Shown one piece after another: positions 19,111 to 27,027 of a stretch of DNA of 64,000 nucleotides; position 1 is the first letter of the stretch, and each line of letters opens with the position of its first letter. The notes beneath the pieces are model-generated. The model was given only the letters and a program-made list of their open reading frames with translations. It was not told the origin of the DNA and did no database searches. The position numbers were made by a program, and so were the translations under genes. Where the stretch lies: NCBI GenBank assembly GCA_028282785.1, contig JANQHE010000003.1:41165-105164 (forward strand), read 5' to 3'. Origin of the DNA: Bacteroidales bacterium. GTDB taxonomy: Bacteria; Bacteroidota; Bacteroidia; Bacteroidales; UBA12077.

Positions 19111-20295
19111 TTATTCACGAACATAAGCTTCCTGAAGAATTTTCTGTAACACTTCCTTTGGTGCAAAAGGTAAATGATCTAATATTTCATTATTCATAAT
19201 CTTTTCATATTCCGATTCTCTCACATTATAATCTTTAAGTGAATTCCATAGATTAATATCTTTTATAAACTGAAGTACTTTCTCCACAAAAGCACTTGCA
19301 TTTGATTCAGCAGATCCTGACTGTTCACCTGTTACATATTTATATAATTTATCAAATTTATCTGCACCTGAATTAGTGGCGGCATACCTTAAAAAACCAG
19401 GGTATACTAAGACTAAACATTCACCATGGGAGATTCTGGGACATATACCTCCAATTATCTCACTAAGTGGGTGCGGTATGGTTGCACCTCCGTTTGCCAG
19501 GCAAATTCCTGCCAAAGTATCAGCACTGGCCATTCTTTCTCTAAATTCTATATTATTTAGATCATCCAGTACTTTTGGTAAATATTCAAAAACAGTTTTA
19601 ATGGCTATTTTTGACAATAAACTTGTTATACGGTTTGTCCTGTTTCCTAAATAACTTTCAAGTGCATGGGCAAACACATCAAATCCTGTAGCAGCCGTCC
19701 CTCTTTTAGGCATCGTAACTATTAATTCAGGATCAACGATACTTTCCAAAGGGTAATTCGAAGGGTGAAAAACCGTGAGTTTTTCATCGGTTGATGAATT
19801 TGTAACCACTGCTGCTTGAGTAACATGTGAACCTGTACCTGAAGTGGTTGTCAGGGAAATAAGCGGCAGTGACTCTTTTGGGGACGGATAATATAAAAAG
19901 GGATTAGTATATGTAGTAAATATATGTTTCCAGTCTATTTCCTTTTTCCTGGAATATGTTAATGCAATTAATTTAGCCGAATCAATGGCAGATCCTCCGC
20001 CTACTCCTAATACACAATCTACACGTTTCTGTTTAGCTAATTCTATTGCTTCGTTGATACTTTCTATGGTTGGATTAGGGACAACACCGTCGAAATGAAC
20101 GATATCAACACCTTTTTTAGATAGAATAGATTTTACTCTATCATAAGTCTCTTTTATCGGTTCAACGCAAGGACCTGTAACAAGCAGGCAACGAGTTCCG
20201 TAGGTTGCCACTACATCTCCTATTTCATTTACCCTTCCTACTCCAAACCTTATCCTGGTTGGTAAAAAAAAGTCAAATTTGTTTGTCATCTTCAT
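19111..20295 (-). CDS. Iron-dependent alcohol dehydrogenase (group III)
   Basis: A 394-aa Fe-ADH. The NAD(P)-binding motif GVGGGSAIDSAK lies near residues 97-108. All four metal ligands can be placed: Asp and His in TGFDVFAHALESYL, and two His in GATIPHPLSEIIG and CPRISHGE. It would interconvert an alcohol and an aldehyde or ketone in the cytoplasm, like lactaldehyde reductase or 1,3-propanediol dehydrogenase; the substrate is unknown. It starts 2 bp after the tryptophanase-family gene. In the proposed pathway it could reduce or oxidise a short carbonyl product. Alternative start two codons in (ATG at 20287-20289). Confidence 0.9.
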   Translation of the reverse strand: MKMTNKFDFFLPTRIRFGVGRVNEIGDVVATYGTRCLLVTGPCVEPIKETYDRVKSILSKKGVDIVHFDGVVPNPTIESINEAIELAKQKRVDCVLGVGGGSAIDSAKLIALTYSRKKEIDWKHIFTTYTNPFLYYPSPKESLPLISLTTTSGTGSHVTQAAVVTNSSTDEKLTVFHPSNYPLESIVDPELIVTMPKRGTAATGFDVFAHALESYLGNRTNRITSLLSKIAIKTVFEYLPKVLDDLNNIEFRERMASADTLAGICLANGGATIPHPLSEIIGGICPRISHGECLVLVYPGFLRYAATNSGADKFDKLYKYVTGEQSGSAESNASAFVEKVLQFIKDINLWNSLKDYNVRESEYEKIMNNEILDHLPFAPKEVLQKILQEAYVRE

Positions 20296-20297
20296 TA

Positions 20298-21683
20298 TTA
20301 TAAAAGTTCAAAACCTGCTGTAAAATGTCTTAAAGAAGTAATCCTCCCTTCATATATCAGTTTCATACCTCTATATTGATCTCTGTTGCTATAGATATGT
20401 GAAAGTGCATTGACAATAACATCCATATGAGAATTTGTGTAAACCCGCCTTGAAATTGCAATCCGCATTGTTTCTAACTCAGGCCATATCGGTTCACCTG
20501 TCGTTTGGTCTTTGGATCCAAAAGCACATGCACCTAACTCAACTGCTCTTACACCAGCTTCCTCATAAAGTGCAACAACTAATCTTTGAGATGGAAATTC
20601 ATATTGTGGGATATGAGGAAAGAATTGTCTTCCATCAACATAAACACCATGACCTCCTGTTGGCTGAATAATAGGAATACCAGCTTCCTTTAACCTGTTC
20701 CCCAAATATTTAACCTGATTGATCCTATATTCTAAATAGTCTTCTTCACATACTTCCTGAAGGCCTACTGCCAAAGCTTCCATATCTCTTCCTGACATAC
20801 CTCCATAAGTGATAAATCCTTCGTGAACAATGGCTAATTGATTGGCAATCTCAAGAACTTCTTTATTTCTGGTTGCTAAAACTCCACCCATATTTACTAA
20901 GCCATCCTTCTTAGAACTCATGGTTGCTGTTTCACAATAGGAAAACATTTCTCTGGTTATCTCTTTAATTGACTTATCTTTATAGCCTTCTTCCCTTTGT
21001 TGAATAAAATATGCATTTTCAGCCAGCCTTGCGCTATCAAGAACTACAGGTATATCATATTTCTTTGCTAAAGCACTAACTTCTCTAATGTTTTTCATCG
21101 AGACCGGCTGGCCTCCATTATTATTACAAGTGATGGTAATAATTACAACAGAAATATTTTCTTTTCCTTTTTCATCAATCAGGCTTTGCATTTTATTAAG
21201 GTCAATATTTCCCTTGAAGGCATGATATTCATTATTTGCTTTTGCTCCTTCATCAATAACATAATCAACAGGCAAGGCTCCTAACATTTCGGCATTACCT
21301 CTAAATGTATCAAAATGCATATTGCCAATTGCATACTTACCCTGTTTTGCATAAATCTGGGCCATGATATAATCAGCAGCTCTTCCCTGATGTGTTGGCT
21401 GAACATAAGGAAGCCCAAAAACATCTTTAACCGATTCTTCCAGTTTATAAAAACTTTTACATCCGGCATATGATTCGTCCCCTAACATTAAAGCACTCCA
21501 TTGTTCATTGCTCATTGCAGAAGTACCACTGTCAGTTAAACAATCTATATATACATTTTCAGCTTTAATTCTAAACGCATTAAATTGAGCATCTTTCAAT
21601 ATTTGCTGTCTTTCCGAAATTGTAGTTTTCTTTACTTTCTCCACCATTTTTATTCTAAATGGCTCTGCTGTTAAAAATTTCAT
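20298..21683 (-). CDS. Tryptophanase-family PLP beta-eliminating lyase
   Basis: A 461-aa enzyme of the tryptophanase / tyrosine phenol-lyase family. The PLP lysine is in TMSSKKDGLVNMGG (Lys258 or Lys259). At positions separating the two activities it follows tryptophanase: Asp125 in HFDTFRG (tyrosine phenol-lyase has Thr), Leu383 in AVELG (phenol-lyase has Arg), and His453 in LRHFTA (phenol-lyase has Phe). The expected reaction is beta-elimination of an amino acid to pyruvate, ammonia and a leaving group, indole for tryptophan. It is 14 bp after the first epimerase gene and 2 bp before Fe-ADH in a sugar-PTS operon, an unusual setting. The true substrate may be a modified amino acid. Position comparisons are from memory of the family. 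Confidence 0.88.
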   Translation of the reverse strand: MKFLTAEPFRIKMVEKVKKTTISERQQILKDAQFNAFRIKAENVYIDCLTDSGTSAMSNEQWSALMLGDESYAGCKSFYKLEESVKDVFGLPYVQPTHQGRAADYIMAQIYAKQGKYAIGNMHFDTFRGNAEMLGALPVDYVIDEGAKANNEYHAFKGNIDLNKMQSLIDEKGKENISVVIITITCNNNGGQPVSMKNIREVSALAKKYDIPVVLDSARLAENAYFIQQREEGYKDKSIKEITREMFSYCETATMSSKKDGLVNMGGVLATRNKEVLEIANQLAIVHEGFITYGGMSGRDMEALAVGLQEVCEEDYLEYRINQVKYLGNRLKEAGIPIIQPTGGHGVYVDGRQFFPHIPQYEFPSQRLVVALYEEAGVRAVELGACAFGSKDQTTGEPIWPELETMRIAISRRVYTNSHMDVIVNALSHIYSNRDQYRGMKLIYEGRITSLRHFTAGFELL

Positions 21684-21697
21684 CTATACTCCTCTAT

Positions 21698-22411
21698 TTA
21701 AATGTTATATTTTTTTACTGCCGTCTCTATTGCTTCTCTCACAGATTGAACACCTTTGGTTATTCCTTCCGGATGCTTAAATATTGCTGATGAACAAACC
21801 ACCACATCAGGTTTACAGGCAATAAGGTCATCAAGGTTATCAGCCCTTATACCTCCATCAATGGCCAATTCACATTTTGGATTTTTTTCATCGATTAATA
21901 ACCGAGCTCTTTTTATAAGATCCAACGATGTTCTTCTCCAAGCCCAATTCTCTTGTCCATCAGTTTCATCAACACCATGTACTACTATATGCAATCTATC
22001 AATATCGTATATCGATTCTTCAACAAATGAAAGTGGAGTATAACAACCTACGGTCAGACCTATTTTCATTCCAAATTCACGACAATAATTTATAATATAG
22101 GCTAGAGGTGCCCCAATGAAATGTTCTGCAGGTAGAATCAACATATCAGTTCCCACAGCTGCGAGTTTCTCAATAAAAAGCCGATCACAGTCACGTGTAT
22201 ATATATGGCACTCAATAGGTTTATTTGTAGCAGGCCTGATTCCTTCAATAATCTGATGCCCTCCCATTATCTGTAAATTCTTTAAATCATGCATATCCGC
22301 TGCATCGGAATGTATATAATCTGACCCGGCATCAGAAGCTTCTTTAACAATATCTACTAAATGGCCATAATCAATATGAGCCATACCTGCTGCAATTTTT
22401 ATCTTTTTCAT
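21698..22411 (-). CDS. Ribulose-phosphate 3-epimerase-like enzyme, paralogue 2
   Basis: A 237-aa RPE-fold protein and first gene of the block. Metal-site residues are His34 and Asp36 (IHSDAADM), His69 (IECHIY) and Asp185 (AIDGGI). The RPE phosphate loop NPGFGGQ is replaced by a longer HGVDETDGQENWAWRRT segment near 145-161, five residues longer than in paralogue 1. Both paralogues have Trp-Ala in this loop followed by basic residues. Two divergent copies in one locus suggest two successive epimerisations or two related substrates. It is followed by the tryptophanase-like gene after 14 bp. Confidence 0.82.
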   Translation of the reverse strand: MKKIKIAAGMAHIDYGHLVDIVKEASDAGSDYIHSDAADMHDLKNLQIMGGHQIIEGIRPATNKPIECHIYTRDCDRLFIEKLAAVGTDMLILPAEHFIGAPLAYIINYCREFGMKIGLTVGCYTPLSFVEESIYDIDRLHIVVHGVDETDGQENWAWRRTSLDLIKRARLLIDEKNPKCELAIDGGIRADNLDDLIACKPDVVVCSSAIFKHPEGITKGVQSVREAIETAVKKYNI

Positions 22412-22719
22412 TTTAGTCTGTTTATAAATTTGTCTAAATCCTTTTATGCAAAATTTTCATGATGCTAAAATTCTATTTTTAGAGTTCAGATCAAAAAAAA
22501 CAGGTATGACAACGGAGGACATATAAAAGAAAAATAAAAAGGGGGTAATTCCTATAAAACATCTAATTCCAACGATTTGGAGCTTGACAGGCTAATAAAT
22601 AAGAAATATTTGCAGATAACATTCACCCATATATAACAATCTTTTTATTTGGATTTAAGAAAGTTTATTACTTATATTAGCCTATTATATTACAAGATTA
22701 TCTAAGCAAAATCACTATT
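22412..22719. promoter_or_regulatory. Divergent intergenic region between the catabolic block and its regulator
   Basis: A 308-bp AT-rich region between two divergent genes. It must hold the promoter for the minus-strand operon and one for the TPR regulator. I see no clear TAnnTTTG element and no convincing long inverted repeat. It contains a GGGGG run near 22541-22545. No gene is recognisable. Confidence 0.5.
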
Positions 22720-24459
22720 ATGTCTTTACGATTTTTAATGATCTGTATATATACCTTCTTCGATATGGCTTGTGGAACAACCAATATTCCACAGGAAAAT
22801 CATTCTAATCCGATTCAAACACAACTTGTCCAGAAAGATACAACGAATTCACTATTGCATGCTTTTCATTTTATACAACATGATTCTGTTCAACAGGCTG
22901 AAATGATTATCCAATCTTACTTAAATGAGTTGCAAGAAAAATTTGATACAACTAAATATTTCAATCTTTATATAACAATTGGAGATCAATATCTTGAAAA
23001 CTCTTTATTTGCTTTTTCATTGAAGTACTTCCTGGAGGCTAATAATATCTCTAATAATCTACCTCCCAAACATCAAATTTATATAGTTACAAAGATTGGA
23101 TCATTATATTATGACCTTAAAGAATTTGATAAAGCAAGGAAGTATTACCAGCTTCAGAATACTATTGCAGAAAAATATAAACTTGATGATGGATTAATCG
23201 CCTCCTACATCAATCTGGGTGAAACTTATAGATTCCAGAACCAACCTAGACAAGCTATGGACTATTATAACCAAGCCCTTAAACTTTTAATGAACAAGAA
23301 AAGGCCTATGTTAAAAGCGACAGCTTACAACAACATTGCTTGTGTATATCTGAACCTACAACAATATGATTCAGCATATCTTTACTTTACTATAAGCAAA
23401 GAACTTATCTTCCAACTGGATGATAATGAGAAAAAAGCCGCTATTTATACAAGTTTTGGAAATTATTATTACGAAACAGGCAATTATGAAGAGGCAATTA
23501 GAAATTATAGAAGTACATTTTTATATGATATCACCAATGAAGTGCAAGAAGATATTATCCATCGTGATGCATATAAAGGACTTTACATTAGTTATGAGGC
23601 CATTAAAGATTATAGAAATGCATACATCAATTATCAAAAGTACACCAAACTGAAAAAAAAAATCTTCAATATTGAAAAGCAAGAAGAGTTAGTTCTCACA
23701 GAAACTCAATTAGAAATAGAAAAGCAAATCCAAAAAATTGATTTACTGGAGCAGTTATCAATTGAGCAAAACAAAAAGAAAAAACTGATTACGATCATAT
23801 TTTCTCTGGTATCTGTTCTTTTAGTTGGAATAGTTTTCCTAACACTTTATACCTACAAACTAAAATTAAGGACGGTTAAACAAAAACACAAATTATTACA
23901 GAACCAGAAGGAACTGACTGAAATGGAAAGCGAGAAAAGGAAATCTGAAAATGCACAACTTATTGCTATCAATAAAGAATTAGAAGCATCTGAAATCATT
24001 GCAAAATTACAACGCAGACATCTAAAAACTGAATTGGACCATAAAAAAAGAGAATTGGCTTCACAAGCAATTCATATCAGCAGCAAAAATCAAATATTAA
24101 ATCAAATAAAAGAAAACCTTAAAAAACAAGATTTCCTGAGCAAGAATAAACAAGTTATCAATGCTATTATTCATGAAATTAATAGCAATATTCATCTGGA
24201 TGAAGACTGGAAACATTTTAAAATACATTTTGAAGAGACACACCCAAAATTCTTTGCACGATTAAAGGATAAATATTCAGATTTAACCAATGAAGAATTG
24301 AAATTATGTGCATACTTGCGTCTAAATCTATCTACAAAAGAAATTGCTCAGTTGCTTAATATAACACCCATTGCTATAAACAAGAGAAGAAACAGGTTGC
24401 GAAAGAAAATAAATATCGATCCTGAAGTTGACTTATATAGTTTTATAGCAAACATTTAA
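22720..24459 (+). CDS. TPR / transmembrane / LuxR-type HTH regulator
   Basis: A 579-aa one-component regulator. An N-terminal hydrophobic stretch suggests export of the following region. TPR helices span about residues 80-320 (for example SYINLGETYRFQNQPRQAMD, ASFGNYYYETGNYEEAIR-like repeats). One membrane segment lies near 355-378. A long charged coiled coil runs to about 475, and a C-terminal LuxR-type helix-turn-helix with LTNEELKLCAYLRLNLSTKE and LLNITPIAINKRRNRLRKKI ends the protein. The TPR part should be periplasmic and the HTH cytoplasmic. Divergent from the PTS/SusCD block, it is the natural candidate to control it. The ATG at 22720 could be replaced by one six codons in. Confidence 0.85.
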   Translation: MSLRFLMICIYTFFDMACGTTNIPQENHSNPIQTQLVQKDTTNSLLHAFHFIQHDSVQQAEMIIQSYLNELQEKFDTTKYFNLYITIGDQYLENSLFAFSLKYFLEANNISNNLPPKHQIYIVTKIGSLYYDLKEFDKARKYYQLQNTIAEKYKLDDGLIASYINLGETYRFQNQPRQAMDYYNQALKLLMNKKRPMLKATAYNNIACVYLNLQQYDSAYLYFTISKELIFQLDDNEKKAAIYTSFGNYYYETGNYEEAIRNYRSTFLYDITNEVQEDIIHRDAYKGLYISYEAIKDYRNAYINYQKYTKLKKKIFNIEKQEELVLTETQLEIEKQIQKIDLLEQLSIEQNKKKKLITIIFSLVSVLLVGIVFLTLYTYKLKLRTVKQKHKLLQNQKELTEMESEKRKSENAQLIAINKELEASEIIAKLQRRHLKTELDHKKRELASQAIHISSKNQILNQIKENLKKQDFLSKNKQVINAIIHEINSNIHLDEDWKHFKIHFEETHPKFFARLKDKYSDLTNEELKLCAYLRLNLSTKEIAQLLNITPIAINKRRNRLRKKINIDPEVDLYSFIANI

Positions 24460-24478
24460 TTAATTTTTGTCTAATATA

Positions 24479-24508
24479 TATTGATCTTTTCCCGGGAAAA
24501 GATCAATA
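24479..24508. repeat. Perfect 30-bp palindrome after the regulator gene
   Basis: Arms of 15 bases (24479-24493 and 24494-24508) are exact reverse complements, centred on CCCGGG. It begins 20 bp after the regulator stop. It could be a terminator hairpin in the RNA, though no T-run follows on either strand, or a symmetric protein-binding site. Confidence 0.6.
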
Positions 24509-24584
24509 AAATGCACTTTAAACTATCAAACCTTTAGATAAAAACACTAATGTCAACTTTGTTCAATATAAAACGAATAAAATT

Positions 24585-25030
24585 ATGAACAGACTCATTT
24601 TTACAGCTTGCTTGATGAACATCATCTCTCTCCCGGGATGCAAAGAGAGATCTCAACCAAATATATTTTTATTTAATAGCAATTGGTAATTTACCCGTTT
24701 AAATGAAGTTAACCTGAACAATGCAGAATTAAAAAAACAAGGAACAGAATGGTCATCGCAATACAATGTCACACAAATCTCATCCAAGTCAGATCTGGAC
24801 ATATCTAAGGAAATAATACAGGCTGAATTCAATCAGTTAAAAACTGCTAAGTAGGAAAACATATCCTTACCCCATACTGCTAAAATAGAAGATTTAACAG
24901 TAAAGGATCAATGGCAAGGGGTATGTTATTATAAAAAGCAATTTATAGCAGATAAGAACTGGAAGAATCAAATCTGCTACATAGAATTCGAGGGAGCTAT
25001 GCACCTTGCCGATTTATGGATTAACGGTAA
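24585..25030 (+). pseudogene. GH2 glycosidase lipoprotein remnant (N-terminal part)
   Basis: Reading from the ATG at 24585 in one frame gives a lipoprotein signal (SLPGC) and then the sugar-binding domain of family GH2 glycosidases: SNW-FTRLNEVNLN, ISLPHTAKIEDL, WQGVCYYKKQF and IEFEGAMHLADLWING. Two in-frame stops interrupt it, TAA at 24687-24689 and TAG at 24852-24854. The homology stops near 25030, so the catalytic barrel is missing. A working copy would be a beta-galactosidase, beta-mannosidase or beta-glucuronidase-type enzyme of about 800-1000 aa. It is the only trace of a glycoside hydrolase next to the left locus. Confidence 0.75.
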
Positions 25031-25399
25031 TAACTCCGTAGTAACACTAATGCAATCTGCTGGCTTAAGAATCTCTATAAACTTGTATGATTGGTTATCC
25101 TGTTTATACTGCTGAAAAGACAAATGATTTGTTGGTAAATGCCAATAATCATTAAAATCAACCATAGATATTACACCTAATCGTTTGAGTTTACTAAGGT
25201 TATCAGGAGTAACATAGTTTTTATGAAACTGGATCAGGTGATAATATTTTAACTCATCCATTGAAATAATATTAAAATCATATTTACAGGCAATCTCAAA
25301 GTCACTGAAACGAGTAAAATATTCATGTGGATGAGTTTGCCTGTGATACTGGCAACCTTCTATTTTTGGATAAACAATCAGCAGGATTTTATATTTCAT
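24977..25399 (-). pseudogene. Glycosyltransferase, truncated after its N-terminal domain
   Basis: The open frame encodes MKYKILLIVYPKIEGCQYHR then an N-terminal Rossmann-like domain ending in PADCISVTTELL, a pattern of family GT4-type glycosyltransferases (usually 350-400 aa). Only about 125 residues are family-like; the tail is the antisense of the GH2 remnant, so the gene is broken at about 25030. The ATG at 25399 is preferred over a TTG two codons upstream; it overlaps the preceding GT2 stop. It is unlikely to be functional. Confidence 0.65.
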
Positions 25400-26072
25400 T
25401 TTCAATTCGATTTTGAATAGGCAAATTGTTTCTTAATCCTGATCCTGTAATACTTTGTAATGCAGTTATTACTTCATTGATAAAACCTTTTTGCGGAATA
25501 TGCAGGAATAAACTTAAAGCCGTTCGGAAGTCACTGTAATTGTATCCATCCCATTGGGCATGTTTAATATAGCTAGAGTGAAAAGCAAATCCCGAAGAAG
25601 CTATTTGACAGCATACAGGAGTTTGACCAAAATGTTGGTTATCCGGAATTAAGTATCCTGGGAATTGGACTCTCCAAAGTAACATTTGCCTTTCATTCGA
25701 TATCCTGGATATGATCTTGCTCAATGAATCCGGGGAGCTAAACTTGTCATCATCATCTAAATAAATGATGTAACCTGGTTTAGTATATTCCATCATCATG
25801 TTGAAATATTCGTTGGGAGGAAATGGTTTTTCTATGTAACCGGGAAGAAATACCTCATTTGAAATTCCAGACCAATCTTCTATTCTGTTAAATCCAACCA
25901 ATTCATCAATTTGGTAACTTTTAAGATATTCTCTGGTAAATTCATCATCATAACTTACTATCAAATTAACTTTCTTATAATCCTGTTCTATTATGCTTTG
26001 ATAACAATTGGCAAAGAAATTCGGGCGGTTTGATGTCCTGACTAAAATGTTTATTATAGGTGTATTTTTCAT
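25389..26072 (-). CDS. GT2-type glycosyltransferase
   Basis: A 227-aa GT-A fold glycosyltransferase. It has INILVRTSNRP at the start, a nucleotide-sugar region with VNLIVSYDD, and the metal-binding acidic cluster YLDDDDKF near residue 100. It lacks membrane segments. It overlaps the truncated glycosyltransferase gene downstream by 11 bp, so the pair was once an operon for surface polysaccharide or glycan assembly. With its partner broken, its present use is doubtful, but its own frame is intact. Confidence 0.75.
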   Translation of the reverse strand: MKNTPIINILVRTSNRPNFFANCYQSIIEQDYKKVNLIVSYDDEFTREYLKSYQIDELVGFNRIEDWSGISNEVFLPGYIEKPFPPNEYFNMMMEYTKPGYIIYLDDDDKFSSPDSLSKIISRISNERQMLLWRVQFPGYLIPDNQHFGQTPVCCQIASSGFAFHSSYIKHAQWDGYNYSDFRTALSLFLHIPQKGFINEVITALQSITGSGLRNNLPIQNRIENEI

Positions 26073-26103
26073 TAGAATTGGGTTTATTGGTTATTAATTT
26101 GAA

Positions 26104-26262
26104 TTCTTCTTCCGTATTCATGATCACTATCGAGAAATCCTAAATTATTTTGACAATCGTAGTACGAATGCTTCAGCAGAGTCTTTTAATGCCAAGTTGA
26201 AAGCTTTTAGGGCAACGTTAAGAGGTGTTGTTGACATTAAGTTTTTCTTATATCGTAGCTAA
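26104..26262 (+). pseudogene. Transposase C-terminal remnant (ISAon1/ISL3-like)
   Basis: The frame reads YREILNYFDNRSTNASAESF followed by NAKLKAFRATLRGV and FFLYR and ends at TAA 26260-26262. This is the characteristic end of DDE transposases widespread in Bacteroidota. No start, catalytic core or complete terminal repeats are left. It lies about 120 bp from the tRNA-Met gene. Confidence 0.75.
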
Positions 26263-26348
26263 AATATGGGCATAAGTTTTTTACAAATCCACCATGTTTT
26301 TCAAGTGATCCTGTAATATATAAACGAAATACATAATTATAAATTAAT

Positions 26349-26383
26349 AAAAAAGCAGCAATAAAATTTATTGCTGCTTTTTT
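26349..26383 (-). terminator. Terminator hairpin next to tRNA-Met
   Basis: A perfect 17-bp stem (26349-26365 with 26367-26383), A/T at the base and GCAGCAATAAA above, gives a U-run on either strand. It lies one base beyond the 3' end of the tRNA gene and probably ends its transcript. Confidence 0.75.
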
Positions 26384-26384
26384 G

Positions 26385-26458
26385 TAGCGAGAGGGAGACT
26401 TGAACTCCCGACCTCATGATTATGAATCATGCGCTCTAACCACCTGAGCTACCTCGCC
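26385..26458 (-). tRNA. tRNA-Met (anticodon CAT)
   Basis: On the minus strand a 74-base cloverleaf folds: acceptor GGCGAGG with the CTCGCT arm, D arm GCTCAGGTGGTTAGAGC, anticodon arm CATGATTCATAATCATG with loop TTCATAA, T arm GGGAG-TTCAAGT-CTCCC, and discriminator A. CCA is not encoded. The anticodon CAT could also be the Ile2 tRNA, but the sequence resembles elongator Met of Bacteroidota. Confidence 0.93.
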
Positions 26459-26584
26459 ATTTCAGTATCGAATACCGGGCTGCAAATATAGTATTTTATT
26501 TTATCTTTTATAACTTCAATACAGAAATTATAAAAAAAAAATTATATATTGCGATGAAGGGAAAAATTGCTAACAAGTAAACCT

Positions 26585-26959
26585 ATGAAAAATAAATTTG
26601 AATTAGAATACTCAATAAATTCTTCACCTAAGATTTTATTTACGAGATTGAGCACACCTGGGGGATTATCAGAGTGGTTTGCTGACGATATCAATATTCA
26701 AGGTAATATATATACTTTTATTTGGGAAGGGACTGAACAACAAGCTGAACTTCTTAATAAAAAAGACAATCAACTTGTTCGATTTAAGTGGCTTGACGAA
26801 GATGAAGACAGCTATTTTGAATTTAAAATCAGAAAAGATGAATTAACCGGGGAAGTTGCTTTAGTAATAACTGATTTTTCTGAAGATGATGAAAAAGAAG
26901 ATACTATTGAACTTTGGGATACCCAAATCGCTGAATTAAAACATGCCTTAGGCCTTTAA
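26585..26959 (+). CDS. START-like (SRPBCC) domain protein
   Basis: A 124-aa protein from the ATG at 26585. It begins KNKFELEYSINSSPKILFTRLSTP and continues with GGLSEWFADDI and RFKWLDED, the pattern of the AHSA1/START-like small proteins common in Bacteroidota. A hydrophobic-ligand-binding fold is expected; the ligand is unknown. A TTG six codons upstream is open but less likely. It precedes the LptF/G gene by 68 bp with a promoter between, so it is probably its own unit. Confidence 0.8.
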   Translation: MKNKFELEYSINSSPKILFTRLSTPGGLSEWFADDINIQGNIYTFIWEGTEQQAELLNKKDNQLVRFKWLDEDEDSYFEFKIRKDELTGEVALVITDFSEDDEKEDTIELWDTQIAELKHALGL

Positions 26960-26994
26960 TTAGAACAATACGCCTTTTCTTTAATAAAATAAAT

Positions 26995-27002
26995 TATTTT
27001 TG
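26995..27002 (+). promoter_or_regulatory. Bacteroidetes -7 promoter element before lptF/G
   Basis: TATTTTTG fits TAnnTTTG and lies 25 bp before the GTG start. No clear -33 TTTG is seen. Confidence 0.45.
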
Positions 27003-27027
27003 TAATCGTTTTGTAAAAAAATAATTA

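Noticed and set aside
20298..21683. Tyrosine phenol-lyase for the PLP lyase gene
   Set aside because: Asp125, Leu383 and His453 match tryptophanase and not the Thr, Arg and Phe of tyrosine phenol-lyase.
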